Source: an uncultured Coriobacteriaceae bacterium
GTDB taxonomy: Bacteria; Actinomycetota; Coriobacteriia; Coriobacteriales; Eggerthellaceae
DNA length: 5,398 bases
Direction: 5' to 3'
Assembly: GCA_946623915.1 (NCBI GenBank)
Contig: CAMORQ010000156.1
Location: 1-5,398, forward strand
The position numbers were made by a program, and so were the translations under genes. Below the pieces are notes generated by a model. It had not been told where the DNA came from. It saw nothing but the letters and a program-made list of their open reading frames with translations, and searched no databases. The stretch's first letter is position 1. The number at the start of each line of letters is the position of its first letter. Below are positions 1 through 3,608 of the stretch, piece after piece.

Positions 1-305
1 ATCGTGGCATACGGCATAACCTCTTCCAGAACGGGCAGGGCTCCGGAGAGGATGACCTTCCTGCCATCTACCAGGATAACGTGGGCATTCCTATCGCTTT
101 CCACCGCGGCGGAAAACAGCATGCTCGCGTCCACACCTAGGCATGCGGCGAGCCGGGATATCATTGCGGAGTCAGGAAGACGGCTGCTGTTTTCCCATCG
201 GGCGACAGTTGATCCGGTGACATACATTTGCTTTGCCAGCTCTCGCTGTGAGAGGTCCCGCTCTGTCCTGAGTTCCCTTAAGGTCTCTGCAAAAAGAGTC
301 TCCAT
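1..305 (-). CDS. XRE-type HTH regulator with receiver-like segment, 5' part only
   Basis: A minus-strand frame opens with ATG at 305 and stays open to the window edge, giving 101 codons without a stop. Residues about 5-60 form an XRE/Cro-type helix-turn-helix: LRTERDLSQRELAKQMYVTG, then STVARWENSSRLPDS and SRLAACLGVDASML. This is the usual five-helix layout with the conserved RWEN after the recognition helix. From about residue 75 the sequence reads VILVDGRKVILSGALPVLEE, which resembles the first strand and helix of a response-regulator receiver domain, except that the usual acidic pair DD is DG. An AGGAGA lies 9 nt upstream of the ATG (315-320), which supports this start. The role would be DNA-binding transcriptional control in the cytoplasm, targets unknown. 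The HTH call is firm. The receiver reading rests on about 25 residues and is tentative because the rest lies outside the window. Confidence 0.85.
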   Translation of the reverse strand, partial: METLFAETLRELRTERDLSQRELAKQMYVTGSTVARWENSSRLPDSAMISRLAACLGVDASMLFSAAVESDRNAHVILVDGRKVILSGALPVLEEVMPYAT

Positions 306-411
306 GCCTCTACATCTCCTAAGTTCCTGCGCCCATACGTTTCCTGAGTCTCTTTGTCTATGGTCGTTTTAATCCTAAATAGCAATTAAATCAAGATGGT
401 AAAGACGAATT

Positions 412-437
412 AGGGGGTGACAATCTGGAACCCCCCT
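412..437. repeat. Short G/C inverted repeat in the intergenic region
   Basis: AGGGGG at 412-417 is matched by CCCCCT at 432-437 across a 14-nt spacer. It lies between the start of the HTH gene and the tRNA promoter, so it could be an operator for the leftward gene, but nothing else supports that. The rest of 306-505 shows no convincing gene. The AT-rich stretch around 363-405 is the likeliest place for the leftward promoter, although I see no clean hexamer pair there. Confidence 0.25.
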
Positions 438-505
438 GTTTACGAGAGGTTTTGACGAGAGCGCCAAGAGCGTAAAAGTCTCTTTTGCAGGTTGCGTGCG
501 CGTCC

Positions 506-534
506 TTGTCGCAAGACGGCGTTAACGCTATACT
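506..534 (+). promoter_or_regulatory. Sigma-70-type promoter of tRNA-Thr
   Basis: A -35 box TTGTCG (506-511) and a -10 box TATACT (529-534) are separated by exactly 17 bp. This predicts transcription starting near 541, about 22 nt before the mature tRNA. The short leader contains a perfect 12-nt palindrome, CTGCTATAGCAG (545-556), which may form a small hairpin at the 5' end of the precursor. Confidence 0.65.
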
Positions 535-562
535 TCCAATTCGTCTGCTATAGCAGGCTGTC

Positions 563-638
563 GCCGACGTGGCTCAGCTGGTAGAGCAACGCACTCGTAA
601 TGCGTAGGTCCGCGGTTCGAGTCCGCGCGTCGGCACCA
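563..638 (+). tRNA. tRNA-Thr (anticodon CGT), CCA encoded
   Basis: A full cloverleaf can be drawn. The acceptor stem pairs GCCGACG (563-569) with CGTCGGC, and the D arm is GCTC/GAGC. The anticodon stem ACGCA/TGCGT encloses the loop CTCGTAA, so the anticodon is CGT and reads ACG threonine codons. The T arm is CGCGG-TTCGAGT-CCGCG. The discriminator is A at 635 and the CCA end is encoded at 636-638. Total length is 76 nt with CCA. A promoter precedes it and a hairpin terminator follows within about 10 nt, so it is a single-gene transcription unit. Its last 21 nt (618-638) form part of a long perfect palindrome with downstream DNA, which is unusual. Confidence 0.97.
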
Positions 639-703
639 CGCACAATAAGATGCCCCGCTTCTGCGGGGCATCTTATTGTGCGTGGTGCCGACGCGCGGAC
701 TCG
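618..703. repeat. Perfect 41-bp-arm palindrome joining tRNA 3' end and terminator
   Basis: Positions 618-658 are the exact reverse complement of 663-703, with only TTCT (659-662) between the arms. From the centre outward the arm contains the GC-rich terminator stem, the CACAATAAG spacer, and the last 21 nt of tRNA-Thr from within the T loop through CCA. Thus 683-703 is an inverted copy of the tRNA 3' end. Pairing stops at 617/704, in the T loop on one side and exactly at the start of the next hairpin on the other. A simple terminator needs about 10 bp, so most of this symmetry is surplus. It may come from template switching at the hairpin, or be the remnant of a second, convergent tRNA-Thr. 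Confidence 0.95.
647..680. terminator. Intrinsic terminator after tRNA-Thr, possibly bidirectional
   Basis: AAGATGCCCCGC (647-658) pairs with GCGGGGCATCTT (663-674) around a TTCT tetraloop. It is followed by the weakly T-rich ATTGTG. The stem begins about 9 nt after the CCA. The structure is symmetric, so it could stop transcription from either side, but the T tract is short and interrupted in both directions. Confidence 0.75.
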
Positions 704-732
704 TGAGACAAGGGGACAGGTAGCTTGTCTCA
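704..732. repeat. REP-like hairpin
   Basis: TGAGACAAG (704-712) pairs with CTTGTCTCA (724-732) around the loop GGGACAGGTAG. Short hairpins holding a GGGGACAG-type core between TGAGACA-like arms resemble dispersed REP sequences mobilised by REP-associated tyrosine transposases. No such transposase is in this window, so the class is inferred from the pattern only. Its first base abuts the end of the inverted tRNA copy, marking a clean junction at 703/704. Confidence 0.5.
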
Positions 733-738
733 TGCACC

Positions 739-756
739 GGGGTCGGGTGATTTGTC
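739..756 (+). repeat. Dispersed repeat, left copy
   Basis: GGGGTCGGGTGATTTGTC follows the REP-like hairpin after six bases. Its first 15 nt (739-753) recur exactly, inverted, at 2444-2458, and GGTGATTTGTC (746-756) recurs inverted at 2472-2482. It is probably part of the same mobile or dispersed repeat unit as 704-732. Confidence 0.5.
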
Positions 757-824
757 GCATTCGACTTCATGGCAAACCCCGACTCCGACGACACGTCCTG
801 CGGCATGTTTGGCCTCTCGTCCTT

Positions 825-863
825 GTGCTTTGGTTGTTGGACAAAGCACGGAACAGCTATTAC
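825..863 (+). promoter_or_regulatory. Candidate autoregulated promoter/operator of the decayed TA locus
   Basis: GTGCTTTG (825-832) and CAAAGCAC (842-849) form an 8-bp inverted repeat with a 9-bp spacer. It overlaps a weak -35 (TTGTTG, 834-839) placed 18 bp before TATTAC (858-863). Toxin-antitoxin promoters are commonly repressed through such dyads by ribbon-helix-helix antitoxins. The position just upstream of the antitoxin remnant fits, but the promoter match is poor. Confidence 0.35.
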
Positions 864-900
864 CAAAATGAGCGACGGAGGGGCTATGCCGGGCGTTGCA

Positions 901-1179
901 ATGAACGAGGAGGTCATGCGCTTCGTATGGCCAGCGAGCATGAAGGAGCGATTCCGGGACGAGTGTTCAAACGGGGCAGAAGATTGTCGGAGTGCATGCG
1001 CTTTTTGGTGATGCGCGATATCGAGGAGGCGCCGACGCCCGCCGTCAAGTTGGCAGGCATGCTCGCATCTGCGCGCGAAAGGCGAGGCTGCGGGGTTGGC
1101 CGAGCCGACTGTCGAGGACATTAACGCCTTTATCGACGCTGTTGGGACCGAACACATCGAATCGGGGCTCGTGTCGAGA
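901..1179 (+). pseudogene. Antitoxin remnant, ribbon-helix-helix type, two frameshifts
   Basis: The reading starts in one frame with MNEEVMRFVWPASMKERFRD, shifts near 969-971, and continues as SECMRFLVMRDIEEAPTPAV and KLAGMLASAR. It shifts back near 1075 to LAEPTVEDINAFIDAVGTEH. Read together these give one protein of about 90 residues. A short strand (MRFVWPAS), a helix and SECMRFLVMRD match the ribbon-helix-helix layout of an antitoxin, with a helical C-terminal tail that would bind the toxin. The first break fits loss of one A from an A run; the second fits loss of two bases from a GC-repeat tract. Earlier in-frame ATGs at 868 and 886 are possible starts, and the best SD-like run (GGAGGGG, 877-883) is poorly placed for all of them. 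No functional antitoxin can be made without repair. A sequencing error is possible but unlikely at both sites. Confidence 0.7.
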
Positions 1180-1337
1180 TTGATGTCGTGCTCGGCACAA
1201 GCGTGCTCGTCGCAGCCCTGCTGTCTTTCGACGGCGAGCATGCGCGAGCGCCCGTGCGGCTGCTCGAGCGGCACGATGCGTACAACTTGGTCGCGAGTTC
1301 GCGGATTCTCGATGAGTATCGGGATACTCTAGGCCGT
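1173..1337 (+). pseudogene. PIN-domain toxin remnant, truncated and catalytically altered
   Basis: Directly after the antitoxin, in another frame, comes VEIDVVLGTSVLVAALLSFD, then RLLERHDAYNLVASSRIL and DEYRDTLGR. This is the N-terminal third to half of a PIN-domain RNase of the COG1569-like toxin group. The family's LDT[NS]VLV motif carries the first metal-binding Asp; here the codon at 1194-1196 is GGC, giving LGTSVLV. The second conserved acid (Glu in LDEYRD, 1314-1316) remains. Similarity ends near 1337, so the C-terminal acidic residues and roughly half the domain are missing. No credible start codon or RBS remains. The antitoxin-then-toxin order is typical of such operons. The locus looks dead. 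Confidence 0.75.
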
Positions 1338-1461
1338 ATCATCGAAGCGCTTGATCAATTGGCTCCCCTCGTCCCCAACGGCGCCGGACACCCTGCGCCT
1401 CCAATGGCCCCCACCCGGACCCCTTTGCCAGGCGGTCCGCTTTTATGCCACACTGTTGCCT

Positions 1462-2295
1462 ATGCATACAGATGTCCTTATAGCAGACGATTTCGACCTT
1501 GAACGCATTGCGGAAAGCGGGCAATGCTTCCGGTGGCGCCGCATGGACGATGGCTCCTGGCGCATCCTGCACGCGGACAAATGCCTCTACCTTGCCGCTG
1601 TGGGAAACGGGTGCTTCCGCGCGGAGTGCTCCGAAGACGAGTTCCGGCAGACGTGGCGCGGCTACCTCGATTTGGACGAAGACTATCGGGCGATTCGCGC
1701 CCGCATAGACAAGCGGGCCGATCCGTTCCTCTGGCAGGCGGCCGAACACGAGCGAGGGATTCGCATCCTGCGCCAAGACGCATGGGAGACGCTGGTCAGC
1801 TTCATCATCTCGCAGAACCGCAACATCCCTGCCATCCAGCGGTCCATCGAGCTGCTAGCGCAAGCGGCGGGGGAGGAGCGCACCGACGCGCGCGGTGTGT
1901 CTTATTACGCATTTCCCATGCCCTCTGCCGTCGCCAGCCTGAGCTCCGATGTGCTGACCACCTGCAAGCTGGGCTACCGCGACGAGTACGTTTCGGCGGC
2001 GGCTCGGTCGGTGCTGGAAGGCGCGGTTGACCTTGCCGCCCTTGCCAGTACCGGCGCACGTGATGCCATCGAAGCCCTCACCAGCCTGCACGGCGTGGGC
2101 GTGAAGGTTGCAAGCTGCGTAGCGCTGTTCGGTTTGCATCAGCTGGACGCGTTTCCCGTGGATGTGTGGATGAAGCGCGTATTGGAAAACGAGTATCCGC
2201 AAGGCTACCCGTTCGAGGCGTACAGCCCCTACAACGGCGTGTTCCAGCAGTACCTGTTCGCCTACTACCGCAATAGCTACCAGCAGGTGCGCTAG
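1462..2295 (+). CDS. ogg: OGG1-type 8-oxoguanine DNA glycosylase/AP lyase
   Basis: This 277-residue protein matches the OGG1 branch of the HhH-GPD DNA glycosylases, which excise 8-oxoguanine paired with C and nick the abasic site during base excision repair. Residues 18-27 are ESGQCFRWRR, the N-terminal OGG signature (GQxFRW). Residues 113-125 (SFIISQNRNIPAI) align with the Asn-rich FICSSNNNI segment of human OGG1. The helix-hairpin-helix is LHGVGVKVASC (209-219), with K215 at the position of catalytic Lys249. FPVDVWMKR (231-239) supplies D234, equivalent to Asp268. Length is normal for bacterial members. ATG 1462 is the first ATG in the frame; an upstream TTG at 1351 would add a proline-rich, non-homologous leader. 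No clear Shine-Dalgarno precedes 1462, so translation may be weak. The gene sits between decayed accessory DNA and repeats yet appears intact. Many databases would label it DNA-3-methyladenine glycosylase 2, but the N-terminal motif favours OGG. Confidence 0.88.
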   Translation: MHTDVLIADDFDLERIAESGQCFRWRRMDDGSWRILHADKCLYLAAVGNGCFRAECSEDEFRQTWRGYLDLDEDYRAIRARIDKRADPFLWQAAEHERGIRILRQDAWETLVSFIISQNRNIPAIQRSIELLAQAAGEERTDARGVSYYAFPMPSAVASLSSDVLTTCKLGYRDEYVSAAARSVLEGAVDLAALASTGARDAIEALTSLHGVGVKVASCVALFGLHQLDAFPVDVWMKRVLENEYPQGYPFEAYSPYNGVFQQYLFAYYRNSYQQVR

Positions 2296-2438
2296 AGGCG
2301 AAATGCGGTCGTCTGGTAATTGCCCCCGACGTTCGAGGTCTTGTTGGTGAAGGCGCTGCGGTTGTGCGCGAGCCTTTCGACCGCGGCTACGTGGCTGTTG
2401 CGCCCTAAGGAGGCGTCCGATTGCCACCAAGTCGGCAT
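2292..2438 (-). CDS. Hypothetical 48-residue ORF converging on ogg
   Basis: A minus-strand ATG at 2438 opens a 48-residue frame that begins MPTWWQSDASLGRNSHVA and ends SNVGGNYQTTAFRL. Its stop (TAG, 2294-2292) shares the CTAG tetranucleotide with the ogg stop. Third positions are mostly G or C, as expected for a real gene in this genome, and the composition is balanced and polar with no membrane segment. Against it: no strong Shine-Dalgarno (only GGGTGA about 8 nt upstream), small size, and the opposite strand in the mirrored frame is also open over most of the stretch. I do not recognise the family. It could be a small protein, the tail of a decayed gene, or sequence belonging to the dispersed repeat just upstream. 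Confidence 0.35.
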   Translation of the reverse strand: MPTWWQSDASLGRNSHVAAVERLAHNRSAFTNKTSNVGGNYQTTAFRL

Positions 2439-2482
2439 GTGAAAAATCACCCGACCCCCCACACCGTCTGTGACAAATCACC
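2439..2482 (-). repeat. Dispersed repeat, right copy (inverted)
   Basis: On the minus strand this stretch contains GGTGATTTGTCAC (2470-2482), then GGGGTCGGGTGATTTTTCAC ending at 2439. Both parts include GTGA-N4-TCAC, a small dyad, spaced about 31 bp apart. The 15-nt core at 2444-2458 is an exact inverted copy of 739-753. The two tandem dyads could be regulator sites or parts of a REP/MITE-like element. Confidence 0.5.
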
Positions 2483-2530
2483 TCACGCCTTCGGGGCGCG
2501 CATAAGCCAAAGGGCGCGAAAACGCGACGT

Positions 2531-2561
2531 AAAAGAAAAGCGGCCCTGATGTCAGGGCCGC
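2531..2561 (-). terminator. Intrinsic terminator of the LRR protein gene
   Basis: On the minus strand GCGGCCCTGA pairs perfectly with TCAGGGCCGC (10 bp, 2540-2561) and is followed by TTTTCTTTT (2539-2531). It lies about 50 nt after the stop at 2611. There is no T tract on the plus-strand side, so it acts leftward only. A small CGCG-AAAA-CGCG hairpin lies just beyond it, around 2516-2527. Confidence 0.92.
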
Positions 2562-2610
2562 AGTTGGTGGAAGGGCGAATGGTGGGATGGAGCCTGTGTG
2601 CCGGTTCGCG

Positions 2611-3258
2611 TTAGCGCACGACAGTGGCGGTGGTGCGCAGGCCCTTGCTGGTCAGCGCCTTCTTGATGGCGTTCTGGTAGCTCTTGTTGGCGCTTCCGCA
2701 CTTCACGGTCACGTTCTTCACGCCAGCGTTGGAGAATGCACGGCCTCCGATGTCCATCTCGTCAACATAGAAGGACTTGGTGCGGCGGGAATACTCGAGC
2801 TCGATGATGTCGCTTTGGGCGATGTCGATCGTCTTCAGCTTCGCGCATCCGGAGAATGCCTGCGCGCCGACGTAATCAACGTTGCGGCCGAGCTTGACGG
2901 ACGTGATCTTGCGTCCCTGTGCCGTGTTGAAGGCCGCCTTGCCGATCTGCTCCACTTCGTAGACCTTACCTTGGTACTTCACGGTGTTCACGGTGGGTTT
3001 GGTGTTCTTCGATCCGTACTTCACGAGGGCTGCTTCGCCAGGTTCCCGTGCGCTTTCCCAGCGGTCGGTCACCTTGTAGGTGTTGTCGTCCACGACGAAG
3101 GTCGAACCCACGCGCGGAACTTGCTTCTTCGCGGGTGCGGCGTAGGCCTGGTCGGCGGGTGCCAGGGCAGCGGCCAGCAAGAATGCGACTGCCATCGCGA
3201 CGATTCCTGCAACTGCCGTAGCCAAGGGCTTCGAGAGGGTGCGGGTTGTGGTACTCAT
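2611..3258 (-). CDS. Secreted leucine-rich-repeat (BspA-type) protein
   Basis: The 215-residue protein starts with a Sec-type signal peptide: basic N-terminus (MSTTTRTLSK), a hydrophobic core at about 14-33, and a likely cleavage after AYA at residue 40. Residues about 48-100 form a small strand-rich region (VGSTFVVDDNTYKVTD, VKYQGKVYEVEQI). Two LRR_5/BspA-type units follow: IGKAAFN...ITSVKLGRNVDYVG and AQAFSGCAKLKTIDI, then a degenerate one, IGGRAFSNAGVKNVTVKCG. No LPXTG motif or membrane anchor follows, so release or non-covalent cell-surface binding is expected. BspA-type repeats usually mediate adhesion or ligand binding; no partner can be named here. AGGAGG (3264-3269) lies 5 nt before the ATG, which fixes the start. 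The gene is monocistronic, with its own terminator, and divergent from the flavoprotein gene. The number of repeats is low for the family, making this a short member. Confidence 0.88.
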   Translation of the reverse strand: MSTTTRTLSKPLATAVAGIVAMAVAFLLAAALAPADQAYAAPAKKQVPRVGSTFVVDDNTYKVTDRWESAREPGEAALVKYGSKNTKPTVNTVKYQGKVYEVEQIGKAAFNTAQGRKITSVKLGRNVDYVGAQAFSGCAKLKTIDIAQSDIIELEYSRRTKSFYVDEMDIGGRAFSNAGVKNVTVKCGSANKSYQNAIKKALTSKGLRTTATVVR

Positions 3259-3282
3259 AATTTCCTCCTAGCGGTTGGTTGC

Positions 3283-3299
3283 GGTAGAGCGCCTCTACC
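3283..3299 (-). promoter_or_regulatory. Hairpin in the 5' leader of the LRR gene
   Basis: GGTAGAG (3283-3289) and CTCTACC (3293-3299) form a perfect 7-bp stem with a 3-nt loop, 13 bp upstream of the Shine-Dalgarno of the leftward gene. In the mRNA it could protect the 5' end or affect ribosome loading; as DNA it could be an operator. A TATTGT at 3316-3311 (minus strand) could be the -10 box, but I find no matching -35. Confidence 0.4.
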
Positions 3300-3456
3300 T
3301 TTCGACGTACACAATAGGCGCCTGTCCTGAGAGGAAGCTGAGAGATGCTTCTTGACGGACTTTTCCGACGGCAGCAAAAGAGGGCGCTTGTCGCGAATGC
3401 GGATCGTTTTACCGCGCAGCTGCGCCTTGCCACTCGCATTTGCGCAGTTCAGACGT

Positions 3457-3475
3457 CTCACCCTTACAGTGTGAG
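3457..3475. promoter_or_regulatory. Dyad in the divergent promoter region, operator candidate
   Basis: CTCAC (3457-3461) and GTGAG (3471-3475) flank a roughly symmetric centre, so the whole reads CTCACCCTTACAGTGTGAG. This 19-bp imperfect dyad resembles operators of MerR-type and similar dimeric regulators. It is centred about 45 bp upstream of the putative -35 of the flavoprotein gene. No regulator gene is adjacent. Confidence 0.3.
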
Positions 3476-3509
3476 CCGGAAAAAATGCCATTTTCACACC
3501 CTGCGGGGA

Positions 3510-3538
3510 TTGATGCGCGCGCATGGCGGGCGTACAAA
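3510..3538 (+). promoter_or_regulatory. Candidate promoter of the flavoprotein gene
   Basis: TTGATG (3510-3515) and TACAAA (3533-3538) are separated by exactly 17 bp, each matching four of six consensus bases. Transcription would start near 3545, giving a leader of about 64 nt. The leader contains a 5-bp hairpin (CCGGG 3562-3566 with CCCGG 3575-3579) ahead of the ribosome binding site. Confidence 0.45.
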
Positions 3539-3608
3539 AAGAGAACCTTGATTCCTCTGCGCCGGGCGAAAAGACCCGGGGCAGGTAACTTGAAAGGGAG
3601 GAAATATC

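Noticed and set aside
4..372. A 122-residue plus-strand frame at the left edge
   Set aside because: It is antisense to the HTH regulator, whose motif match and RBS are convincing.
704..756. CRISPR or other array-like repeats
   Set aside because: Only isolated hairpins and two or three scattered copies are present, with no regularly spaced repeat-spacer pattern anywhere in the window.
960..1085. Programmed ribosomal frameshifting in the antitoxin
   Set aside because: Two separate shifts would be needed, no clear X XXY YYZ heptamer or stimulatory structure is evident, and the neighbouring toxin is truncated. Decay explains both breaks more simply.
600..1124. A 174-residue plus-strand frame
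   Set aside because: It starts inside the tRNA and passes through the palindrome and repeats. Only its last third is meaningful, as the middle segment of the frameshifted antitoxin.
528..1274. A 248-residue minus-strand frame
   Set aside because: It reads antisense through the tRNA, giving the familiar spurious peptide RADSNRGPTHYECVALPAEP, and then through the decayed TA locus. It is not a gene.
1351..1461. TTG at 1351 as the start of the glycosylase
   Set aside because: The 37 extra residues are proline-rich and unrelated to the OGG N-terminus. The ATG at 1462 gives the expected length.
2587..3330. A 247-residue plus-strand frame opposite the LRR gene
   Set aside because: It is antisense to a gene with a signal peptide, RBS and terminator, and it lacks any of these itself.
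3301..3608. Riboswitch in the divergent leader region
   Set aside because: I found no recognisable aptamer core or paired terminator/antiterminator before either start codon.
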